Of a stretch of 29,846 nt of DNA, positions 23,257 through 29,846 are shown piece after piece. Both the position numbers and the translations under genes were made by a program. The stretch is from SHLQ01 sp964441145 (GTDB taxonomy: Bacteria; Actinomycetota; Acidimicrobiia; Acidimicrobiales; SHLQ01). Location of the stretch: positions 1 through 29,846 of the forward strand of contig CAYTUB010000036.1 in assembly GCA_964441145.1 (NCBI GenBank). Reading direction: 5' to 3'. Every line of letters begins with the position of its first letter. The stretch's first letter is position 1. The notes beneath the pieces were generated by a model. The model did no database searches. It was not told where the DNA came from and saw only the letters and a program-made list of their open reading frames with translations.

Positions 23257-23603
23257 GAGGTAGAGGCTCCATCGACTGGCGCAGGTCGGTGCAGCACCGC
23301 TGAGCTGATGGTGATCTCGAGCGTGTCGTCGTCGATCACCGCTCCCAACCCGTCTGCGATGAGGCTGAATCCGGTTGCGCTGACCGGCTGCCACAACAGC
23401 GAGAGCACTTTGCCAGCTTCCGTCGCCGCAAGCACCCCACGCCCGAATCCGCTGACCCGCACCACGTCCTCGCCAATCGCGGTTTGTGCATGCACATGGT
23501 TTGCCCGCACCGAACCGTTGTCGTGTGCGTACAGCAGAAAAGGAGTGTCGCCGTACTCGGTTGCGGTTTCCCCGAGTTCGTGAGGAGCGATGGAGTGACT
23601 CAT
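23250..23603 (-). CDS. PNPOx-like split-barrel (FMN-binding) protein
   Basis: The 117-aa protein has the layout of small pyridoxamine-5'-phosphate-oxidase-like split-barrel proteins: TPFLLYAHDNGSVRANHVHA, VVRVSGFGRGVLAATEAGKVLSLLW and GFSLIADGLGAV match the strands seen in mycobacterial members. It probably binds a flavin or related cofactor; the reaction is unknown. Start ATG 23603. No Shine-Dalgarno is seen, but CAAAAT lies 6 nt upstream and may be a -10 box of a leaderless mRNA. Its stop overlaps the lipoprotein GTG (23250-23256), so the two genes form an operon. Confidence 0.75.
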   Translation of the reverse strand: MSHSIAPHELGETATEYGDTPFLLYAHDNGSVRANHVHAQTAIGEDVVRVSGFGRGVLAATEAGKVLSLLWQPVSATGFSLIADGLGAVIDDDTLEITISSAVLHRPAPVDGASTSC

Positions 23604-23840
23604 GGTGACATTTTGGCAAAGTTGCGGCTCGATACCCGCGCTTTGGGTGACTCTCGTCTCAAATGATGCCTAGTGGGCACGCAAAGTCAGATTCTGGCAG
23701 TCGGTCGACACAATTCGTAGCTGATCTCATCTTTGGTGTTGTGAGCACCCATTTATCGGTGAGATACTCACGAGTAACTGGGGCCGACGGTCTCAACAGA
23801 AAATTTGCGGGCCCAGCGGCGGGACGTACACCGGAGCATT
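23604..23840. other. Divergent intergenic region
   Basis: No gene is seen. GTGAG-ATA-CTCAC (23759-23771) is a short inverted repeat and a related TTGTGAGCACC phrase lies about 20 bp before it, so an operator for one of the divergent genes is possible. Nothing else stands out. Confidence 0.3.
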
Positions 23841-24926
23841 ATGGCTGTACAAGGTGAGTTGCCTAAAAAATCGAATACACGCGGTGGCGTGGGCTGGTGG
23901 ATGGATCCGTCCGGTGTTTGGCGACCCCCTGAAGAGTGGCCCGAGGATCATCCTCCCTTCGAAGGTTGGGTACGCAACGAAGATGGCCGATGGGCTGCCC
24001 CTGAGGTCGAGCATGAGCCGACCCTGCGTGCTGCGGAGCCAGCACCCATCGAGAGCGGTGATGGGGAACAGAAAAAGCGGTTGTCGCGCCAAGCCAAAGC
24101 CGACCGTCGAGCGATGTTTACCGTCGCAGGAGTCCTGGTAGCGGCAGCATTGTTGCTCGTTGGGGTTCTGCTACTCATTACTCAGGCTGGAGCCACCGGG
24201 ACGGGAGCACCTGTTGGTGAGGCTGAACCGGAAGTCATTTTCGCTGCGGTGACCGATCAGGCCGTTCTGGCACAACGTCGAGCCTTGGCGGTCGAGGCCC
24301 CTCGGGTCGCAAGCGAGCAACTCGAAAGTCTCGTGGTGCGAGACCAAGCAGCCGATGACGCCCCCGAATTTGATTCTGACACCTGGACCGTCGCGGTGAC
24401 CGATTGCCTCGACGTAGGTGAGCGAGTCCTGATCTCTCGAAGTACTGTCCAAGTCACCTACGCCGATCAACTCGAGTGTGTGCTCGATAATGGACGATGG
24501 ACGGATCGCTACCTCGACACCACCATCGACAGCGTGATTGACGCTCGCGTCGAGCCGCTAGTGCCGGCCGAAGTCGTCAACGCAAGTGGCGGAGATCGCT
24601 GGACCCCCGATACTCGCGAGTCCTACCTCAGCGACCTCACGCACCCCGCTACCTTCCACGTCGTTGCGGCAGACAGCGGACACAATCCCCGAGCTGCTAG
24701 TCCTGACGCATGGCGACCCAGCAATCAGTCGACATGGTGTGCCTATGCCGTTGACTGGGTTGCGGTGAAGACGCGTTGGGAACTCACGGTCACCGCTCCC
24801 GAGGTTGCTGCGCTGTCAGAAATGCTTGCCACGTGTGACGACTTGTCCTCGACGGGTGCCGACATCGACTCGATGGTCGCCGAAGCGATTGCGGATCCCT
24901 CCATCGAATTCGGTCCGGGCAGTTGA
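23841..24926 (+). CDS. Membrane-anchored hypothetical protein with Trp/Pro-rich N-terminus
   Basis: The 361-aa product has a cytoplasmic N-terminus with two Trp-rich segments (GWWMDPSGVWRPPEEWPEDHP at 18-38 and FEGWVRNEDGRWAAPE at 40-55) resembling DUF2510-type WW motifs. A basic stretch and one membrane segment (92-114) follow, then an extracytoplasmic domain (about 120-361) with Cys residues spaced for disulfides. The outer domain is not recognised. The start is ATG 23841 with GGAG 4 nt upstream; a 12-codon extension to 23805 is less likely. Function unknown. Confidence 0.75.
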   Translation: MAVQGELPKKSNTRGGVGWWMDPSGVWRPPEEWPEDHPPFEGWVRNEDGRWAAPEVEHEPTLRAAEPAPIESGDGEQKKRLSRQAKADRRAMFTVAGVLVAAALLLVGVLLLITQAGATGTGAPVGEAEPEVIFAAVTDQAVLAQRRALAVEAPRVASEQLESLVVRDQAADDAPEFDSDTWTVAVTDCLDVGERVLISRSTVQVTYADQLECVLDNGRWTDRYLDTTIDSVIDARVEPLVPAEVVNASGGDRWTPDTRESYLSDLTHPATFHVVAADSGHNPRAASPDAWRPSNQSTWCAYAVDWVAVKTRWELTVTAPEVAALSEMLATCDDLSSTGADIDSMVAEAIADPSIEFGPGS

Positions 24927-25041
24927 GCTAAAAAGTTCAACAAGTACGTCGACGCCCTGGGCGTATGGGTCGCACCGCGGCTACGGTGTTTGGATCTTGC
25001 GCACATAAACCTCGCGCTCAAAATGTCGGAGTTTCCTAACC

Positions 25042-27639
25042 ATGACCACTGCCGAAGAGCAGCGTCTTAAAGACGATTACGCAGCCTGGACGAAATGGGG
25101 GCCCTACGTCTCTGAACGAGCTTGGGGCACGGTTCGCGAGGATTACAGCGAGTCGGGCGACGCGTGGAGTTCTTTTACCTACGAAGACGCACGCTCACGG
25201 GCGTACCGCTGGAACGAGGACGGGCTCTTTGGGTTCTCTGACTGCGACCAAAACTGGTGTCTGGCGATGTCGTTTTGGAATGGCCGCGATCCACACCTCA
25301 AGGAACGTCTCTTTGGACTAAACGGTCACGAAGGTAACCACGCTGAGGACGCCAAAGAAGAATGGTGGTACCTCGACGCGGTACCCAGCCACTCCTGGGG
25401 CCACGCTGCCTACGCATACCCCCGCTTAGAGTTTCCCTACCAAGAACTGCGCGATGTCAATGGTGGACGAACCCGACTCGACGATGAGTATGAACTGCTC
25501 GATACGAAGATCTTCGACGAGGGCTGGTGGGACATCCAGGTGCGTCACGCCAAGCAGAGCGCTGACGACCTCATTGTCGAGGTCGAGGTCACAAACGCTT
25601 CGACAGAGCGCGACGTCCTGCACGTGCTTCCCACCATGTGGTTCCGGAACCGGTGGGCGTGGGGTGAGGCGTGCGCGATGCCCAACCTTCGCGTCGCAGA
25701 ACACGGCGGTTTCAGTCTCGACGATGAGAAGTTCGGCCACCTGGAACTAACGGCAACCGCGGGTGCGACGCCACTTGTGTGCGAAAACGACACCAACCAC
25801 CCGTTGGTGTATCAGGACGCGGCGTCCACCGAGTACCCAAAGGACGGGATCAACGATCACGTAATTGGCGGGAGTGCCACGGTCAATCCCGAGGGCACCG
25901 GCACCAAGGGCGCACTCTGGTATCAATTCGAACTCGACCCCGGCGAATCCGCCCGGATCTGCATGCGACTCGCTCCAGAAGCGCGCCCCGTCGATGGGGT
26001 CGAAGCTGTCCTTGCTGAGCGTAAGAGCGAGGCCGACGCGTTCTTCGCGGAGCGCTTGCCAGATGGCACGAGCGCCGAGCGGGCAGCGGTGGCACGTCAA
26101 GCGCTCGCGGGTTTGCTCTTCTCCAAGCAGTTCTACCATTTCGACGTTTCCAGATGGCTAGACGGTGATGTGGCCTCACCGCCCCCGCCGGAAAGTCGCC
26201 ATACAGGTCGTAATAGCGAGTGGCGCCATCTCAACAACGCCGACGTGATTCCAATGCCCGATACCTGGGAGTACCCGTGGTACGCGGCGTGGGATACAGC
26301 CTTTCATTGTTTGCCCTACACAACTATCGACCCCACCTTTGCCAAAGATCAGCTGATCTTGTTGGGGCGCGAGTGGTATCAACATCCAAACGGCCAACTA
26401 CCGGCCTACGAGTGGAGCTTCGGCGACGTCAATCCGCCCGTGCACGCCTGGGCGGCACTTCGAGTCTTTGAACTCGACGGTGGATGGGATACGAACTTCC
26501 TGGAACGAGTCCTGCACAAGTTGTTGTTGAACTTCAACTGGTGGGTGAACCGACGCGACTACGACGGTGACAACGTCTTTGACGGTGGCTTTCTCGGCCT
26601 CGACAACATCGGTCCGTTCAATCGCTCCGAGGGACTGGGTGTCGGCCATCTGGAACAGGCGGACGCAACGGGCTGGATGGCGATGTATGCACTCGACTTG
26701 CTCGACATGGCGCTTCGCTTGACCGCCGAAAGTCCGGCCTATGAGGACCTTGCGTCAAAGTTCGCCCGTCATTTCGCCTACATTGCCACGGCTGCGGACG
26801 ATCACGAGCTTTGGAGCGAAGAGGACGGCTTTTATTACGATCGACTGATTCTGCCGGATTCGTCGCTACCGATTTCGGTGCGCTCGATGGTCGGACTCAT
26901 CCCGATCTTTGCAACCCGCATCGTGTCGTCAGCCGGCCTCGACCGTTGTGGGGTGTTCAACAAACACCTCAGCTGGTTCCAGGAGAATCGCCCTCACTTC
27001 GCATCGCACATGTTCGAGAATGAAAACGGCGACCTTTTGCTGTCACTTGTCAGCCCGGAGCGTCTCGTGCGACTTCTGAGCTGTGTGCTCGACGAGACCG
27101 AATTTCTGTCGCCCTACGGGCTGCGAGGCCTCTCGAAGTTCCACGAAGGTAACCCATTCTCCATGGAGGTCGAGGGCCGCGAGTTCGCTGTTGGGTACGA
27201 GCCTGGTGAATCTGAGTCGTCGCTGTTTGGCGGCAACTCAAACTGGCGTGGCCCGGTGTGGTTCCCGCTCAACTACCTGCTCATCGAATCGCTGCGACGG
27301 TTTGACTATTGGTCGGGCGGGACGTTGACGGTCGAGTTCCCTAAGGGCTCCGGCAATCAGATGAGCATGGGTGATGTCGCCGATGCCCTCAGCGAACGGT
27401 TGCTGTCGCTCTTTGACGTCGATGAGGCCGGTCGACGCCCGAGTATGCCCGCGCACCCCAACTACGCCGCTGGGGGCCCGTGGCACGATCGACTGCTCTT
27501 CCATGAGTACTTCCATGGCGATGACGGCCGTGGGCTCGGAGCAAGCCACCAGACGGGCTGGACAGCCCTGGCTTCTTCGCTCGTCCTTGGTCGCGACGCT
27601 CCACTGGGTCGACGATCGTATGATCGCGGCAAGGGATAA
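25042..27639 (+). CDS. GH63-like glucosidase (MGH1/YgjK clan, (alpha/alpha)6 barrel)
   Basis: The 865-aa protein matches large actinobacterial GH63 'glucosidase' proteins. Its N-terminal signature is RLKDDYAAWTKWGPYVSERAWG, then REDYSESGDAW, ARSRAYRWNEDGLFGFSD and LKERLFGLNGHEGNHAEDAKEEWWYLD. A beta-sandwich comes first, and the (alpha/alpha)6 catalytic barrel follows from about residue 340. Barrel hallmarks are WEYPWYAAWDTAFH, LEQADATGWMAMYALDLLDMAL (acid candidate), GGNSNWRGPVWFPLNYLL and LLFHEYFHGDDGRGLGASHQTGWTAL (base candidate). These inverting enzymes act on alpha-glucosides or mannosyl/glucosylglycerate; the substrate here is unproven. There is no signal peptide, so it is cytoplasmic. 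GGAG lies 10 nt before ATG 25042. Confidence 0.9.
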   Translation: MTTAEEQRLKDDYAAWTKWGPYVSERAWGTVREDYSESGDAWSSFTYEDARSRAYRWNEDGLFGFSDCDQNWCLAMSFWNGRDPHLKERLFGLNGHEGNHAEDAKEEWWYLDAVPSHSWGHAAYAYPRLEFPYQELRDVNGGRTRLDDEYELLDTKIFDEGWWDIQVRHAKQSADDLIVEVEVTNASTERDVLHVLPTMWFRNRWAWGEACAMPNLRVAEHGGFSLDDEKFGHLELTATAGATPLVCENDTNHPLVYQDAASTEYPKDGINDHVIGGSATVNPEGTGTKGALWYQFELDPGESARICMRLAPEARPVDGVEAVLAERKSEADAFFAERLPDGTSAERAAVARQALAGLLFSKQFYHFDVSRWLDGDVASPPPPESRHTGRNSEWRHLNNADVIPMPDTWEYPWYAAWDTAFHCLPYTTIDPTFAKDQLILLGREWYQHPNGQLPAYEWSFGDVNPPVHAWAALRVFELDGGWDTNFLERVLHKLLLNFNWWVNRRDYDGDNVFDGGFLGLDNIGPFNRSEGLGVGHLEQADATGWMAMYALDLLDMALRLTAESPAYEDLASKFARHFAYIATAADDHELWSEEDGFYYDRLILPDSSLPISVRSMVGLIPIFATRIVSSAGLDRCGVFNKHLSWFQENRPHFASHMFENENGDLLLSLVSPERLVRLLSCVLDETEFLSPYGLRGLSKFHEGNPFSMEVEGREFAVGYEPGESESSLFGGNSNWRGPVWFPLNYLLIESLRRFDYWSGGTLTVEFPKGSGNQMSMGDVADALSERLLSLFDVDEAGRRPSMPAHPNYAAGGPWHDRLLFHEYFHGDDGRGLGASHQTGWTALASSLVLGRDAPLGRRSYDRGKG

Positions 27640-27662
27640 CAGGTGGCGGGCCTGGCCTGTTA
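27637..27662. terminator. Inverted repeat joining the two convergent stop codons
   Basis: TAACAGG (27637-27643) and CCTGTTA (27656-27662) are perfect complements. The first contains the TAA of the GH63-like gene and the second the TAA of the opposing oxidoreductase gene. With the GC-rich 12-nt middle this may be a compact bidirectional terminator, though there is no U-tract. Confidence 0.4.
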
Positions 27663-29129
27663 CTTGGTGAACCACTCCGGTTCGTAGCCAAATATGTCGC
27701 GCACGGATCGGGTGTGATCGCGGTCGATCTGGAGTTCAACCTGAGATGGGTTGACCAAGTTTGGGTGGTCGACGCCCATAGCGTTCGAGAGCCGGATAAG
27801 TTCGTGGCGTAGCTCACCGACATAGTTGGCGAAGCGAACGGACTTGTCTGTCGGGTCGAGACCTCGGGTGAGCCAGCGATTCTGTGTGGCGACACCGGTT
27901 GGGCAGTGGCCGTCGTGACACTTTTGTGCCTGTACGCAGCCAATGGCGAGCATTGCTTCGCGGGCGACTCCGATACCGTCGACGCCCATCGACATGGCGA
28001 CCATGGCCTCGGTGGGAAGCCCGAGCTTTCCCGCTCCGAGGAACACGACTTGTTCGTGCAAATTATGTTCCGCGAATGCCCGGTACACCTCGGCGAAACC
28101 TTGACGGAATGGCAGGGCGACGTGGTCACTGAAGGGGAGCGGGGCTGCGCCGGTGCCACCTTCGCCGCCATCGACGTTGATGAAGTCCGGGCCTTTCCCC
28201 GTTTCAGCCATGCGCTCTGCGAGCTCTGTCCAGAACGATCTGATGCCGACGGCGGACTTGATTCCGGTAGGGATGCCGGTCGCCGATGCGATGTCCTCGC
28301 AGAAGTCAACGAGCGTGGCGACGTCGTGGAACGCGCGATGTCGATTGGGGCTGAGCACGGTGACGCCGACCTCGACTCCGCGGGCTTTGGCGATCTCGGG
28401 CGTGACCTTCCCGCCTGGCAGTACACCGCCAAGCCCAGGCTTTGCGCCTTGGCTGAGTTTGAGTTCGATGGCTTTGACATCGGCGGTTCCGATCGACTCG
28501 ACGAGTTTGTCGAGGGAGAAGGTTCCGTCGGGGTTTCGGGCGCCGAAATAGCCGGTTCCCAGTTGCAGGATGAGCGATCCGCCGTGGCGGTGATGATCGC
28601 TGATGCCGCCCTCGCCGGTGTTGTGGAGGCAACCAGAAATCTGAGAACCGCGATTGAGCGACTCGACCGCTTGGGCCGAGAGTGAGCCAAACGACATCGC
28701 CGACACATAGATCGCAGATTCGGGTTGGAACGCTTTGGCCCTGCCGTGTCGCTCGCCGAGCACCTTTCGCATCGGGAGGAAGTCGGCCTGGTCTTCCGGC
28801 GGTGGTTCGTGGGGAAACGCAGCATGGCGAAACACGACGTATCCCGGTTGGGTCACGTCGTTGTCGGTGCCGAAGCCAAAGTAGGCGTTCTGCTTTTTTG
28901 CCGAGGCATAGACGAAGCGCCGCTGGTCGCGGCTAAAGGGCAACTCTTCGTCGTTGTCGGCCACCACGTACTGGCGAAGTTCTGGCCCGACCTTCTCAAT
29001 GAGGTAACGGAGGTGCCCGATGATGGGGAAGTTGCGAAGGATCGCATGCTTGCGCTGCGTTACGTCGTGAATTGCGACGATAACGAAGAAGACCGCGAGA
29101 GCAATGAGCACCCACAACCACCAAGACAT
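27660..29129 (-). CDS. FMN-binding glutamate synthase-like oxidoreductase, membrane-anchored
   Basis: The 489-aa protein has an N-terminal membrane segment (2-20) and a stand-alone glutamate-synthase FMN/TIM-barrel domain, without amidotransferase or NADPH subunits. Motifs are SAMSFGSLSAQAVESLNRGS (143-162), NTGEGGIS (170-177), KPGLGGVLPGGKV (230-242), KSAVGIRSFW, DGGEGGTGAAP (320-330, FMN phosphate) and GAGKLG. Cys398, Cys404 and Cys409 (GCVQAQKCHDGHCPTG) are placed for the [3Fe-4S] cluster of the family. The electron donor and product of this single-subunit group are not well defined. The start is ATG 29129, with TACGAT 6 nt upstream, suggesting a leaderless mRNA. It is divergent from the TldD/PmbA gene by 20 bp. 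Confidence 0.93.
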   Translation of the reverse strand: MSWWLWVLIALAVFFVIVAIHDVTQRKHAILRNFPIIGHLRYLIEKVGPELRQYVVADNDEELPFSRDQRRFVYASAKKQNAYFGFGTDNDVTQPGYVVFRHAAFPHEPPPEDQADFLPMRKVLGERHGRAKAFQPESAIYVSAMSFGSLSAQAVESLNRGSQISGCLHNTGEGGISDHHRHGGSLILQLGTGYFGARNPDGTFSLDKLVESIGTADVKAIELKLSQGAKPGLGGVLPGGKVTPEIAKARGVEVGVTVLSPNRHRAFHDVATLVDFCEDIASATGIPTGIKSAVGIRSFWTELAERMAETGKGPDFINVDGGEGGTGAAPLPFSDHVALPFRQGFAEVYRAFAEHNLHEQVVFLGAGKLGLPTEAMVAMSMGVDGIGVAREAMLAIGCVQAQKCHDGHCPTGVATQNRWLTRGLDPTDKSVRFANYVGELRHELIRLSNAMGVDHPNLVNPSQVELQIDRDHTRSVRDIFGYEPEWFTK

Positions 29130-29135
29130 AGAGAG

Positions 29136-29145
29136 ATCGTAGGCT
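29136..29145. promoter_or_regulatory. Overlapping divergent -10 boxes
   Basis: On the minus strand TACGAT (29141-29136) lies 6 nt before the oxidoreductase ATG. On the plus strand TAGGCT (29140-29145) lies 4 nt before the first ATG and 7 nt before the second ATG (29153) of the TldD/PmbA gene. The boxes overlap by 2 bp, so the two promoters would compete. Confidence 0.45.
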
Positions 29146-29149
29146 CTAG

Positions 29150-29846
29150 ATGATGAGTGAACTACAGCAGATCACAGAACTTGTTGTGAACATGGCAGAA
29201 CCGGGCGAGCAGGTAGAGGCCTACGCGTCGCGGGGAACCTCTACCGAGGTCAAGGCCTACGGCGGCGAAGTCGAGGCGTTTACCTCGGCGACGTCGGCGG
29301 GAATCGGCATCAGGGTGATCCGAGATGGTCAGGTCGGTTTTGCCTACGCCGGCACGCTCGACGACGCCGTCATCGCAGAAACGTTGGGTGAGGCTCGAGA
29401 CAATCTCGTGTTCTCCGAGCCCGATGAATGGGTTGCGCTCAGCGAGCCGGACGGCGGCACGCCGATCGTTCACGACCACTGGGACGATGGTGTCGCATCG
29501 ATGCCAACCGAGGACAAGGTGCAGCTCGCGATCGAGATGGAAGCGCGGACACTCGCTGCCGACCCTCGCATTACCGGAATCCGTGTCGCTAGTTACAACG
29601 ACAGCAGCGCCGAGATGGCGTTAGCGACCACTACGGGTATCCGAGCAACAGATCGCGGGACCGGCGCCTCGATTTCGGTCGCCGCGCTCGCCAAGGACGG
29701 CGACGATACCCAGATCGCCGGTGGATTTGATGTGAACTTTGGTCCCGGAGACCTGTCGGTCGACAAGGCGGTAGGTGACGCTGTTCATCGAGTCACTCGA
29801 CTCCTGGGAGCCAAGCAGCCGGCGTCGGAGAAGCTCACGCTCGTCC
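29150..29846 (+). CDS. TldD/PmbA (TldE) family protein, truncated by window end
   Basis: The frame starts with two consecutive ATG codons and stays open to the end of the window, giving at least 232 residues. The N-terminal part matches the TldD/PmbA (modulator of DNA gyrase) family: EVKAYGGEVEAFTSATSAGIGIRVIRDGQVGFAYAGTLD, a domain present in both subunits. The HExxxH motif of TldD is not in the visible part, and the opening resembles PmbA/TldE more than TldD. The TldD/TldE complex is a metalloprotease that processes peptides such as microcins and unfolded peptides. The second ATG (29153) fits a leaderless start 7 nt after TAGGCT. Confidence 0.88.
   Translation, partial: MMSELQQITELVVNMAEPGEQVEAYASRGTSTEVKAYGGEVEAFTSATSAGIGIRVIRDGQVGFAYAGTLDDAVIAETLGEARDNLVFSEPDEWVALSEPDGGTPIVHDHWDDGVASMPTEDKVQLAIEMEARTLAADPRITGIRVASYNDSSAEMALATTTGIRATDRGTGASISVAALAKDGDDTQIAGGFDVNFGPGDLSVDKAVGDAVHRVTRLLGAKQPASEKLTLV

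Noticed and set aside
23257..23619. N-terminal extension of the solute-binding lipoprotein
   Set aside because: It is Arg/His-rich out-of-frame translation of the PNPOx-like gene; the lipoprotein signal begins at GTG 23256.
1..29846. CRISPR arrays, insertion sequences, prophage or replication origin
   Set aside because: No regularly spaced repeats, transposase, integrase, phage gene or DnaA-box cluster was found.

Overview
The window looks like chromosomal DNA from a GC-rich actinobacterium, most likely an uncultured or marine Acidimicrobiia relative (for example Ilumatobacter-like). The basis is a carD gene, a 13E12/DUF222-type HNH protein with a mycobacterial-style LexA box, frequent GTG starts, many apparently leaderless genes, and low-complexity Asp/Glu/Thr linkers on anchored exported proteins. 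The lineage is inferred; there is no rRNA or phylogenetic marker here.

Layout. 1-4000: an anchored acidic protein, a flavin-reductase-like protein, a DUF218/YdcF-like protein, and a convergent DUF222-HNH gene whose promoter spacer is a perfect SOS box. 4000-5560: an accessory-looking patch with a membrane-protein/XRE-regulator pair behind a TGTAAC-N6-GTTACA palindrome, a small opposing membrane protein, and three same-direction copies of a TTTACGTAAT...TTTCGG repeat marking off the two gene units. 5556-8710: tRNA-Glu, tRNA-Gln, an Rv2258c-like methyltransferase, a small hypothetical protein, a secreted RTX-plus-CAP protein and tRNA-Pro. 8787-15131: a DUF2085 protein, then a minus-strand run read as PhoD-like phosphatase, hypothetical, anchored amidohydrolase, CapA-like protein and CarD.

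15203-15784 is the most notable gene. It is an AhpD-like (carboxymuconolactone decarboxylase superfamily) protein with an in-frame TGA at the position of the attacking cysteine (CxxU). A hairpin after it has the same geometry as the E. coli fdhF SECIS: three pairs, one bulged base, three pairs and a GGUC loop starting 19 nt after the UGA. Conventional gene calling splits it into two fragments. It implies selenocysteine machinery elsewhere in the genome.

15875-29846: a membrane-tethered GH6 cellulase-like enzyme, a GH13 sugar phosphorylase ending in a 22-bp perfect terminator stem, hrpB helicase and a flavodoxin-like gene, a split-barrel protein overlapping a solute-binding lipoprotein, an anchored W-rich hypothetical, a large GH63-like glucosidase, an FMN-binding glutamate-synthase-like oxidoreductase, and the start of a TldD/PmbA gene cut by the window end. 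Carbohydrate processing (GH6, GH13, GH63) and exported or anchored hydrolases (PhoD, CapA, amidohydrolase, CAP) dominate, but they are scattered rather than one operon.

Several genes show a TANNNT-like -10 box 4-7 nt before the start codon and no Shine-Dalgarno, suggesting leaderless mRNAs, including two divergent pairs separated by 20-30 bp.
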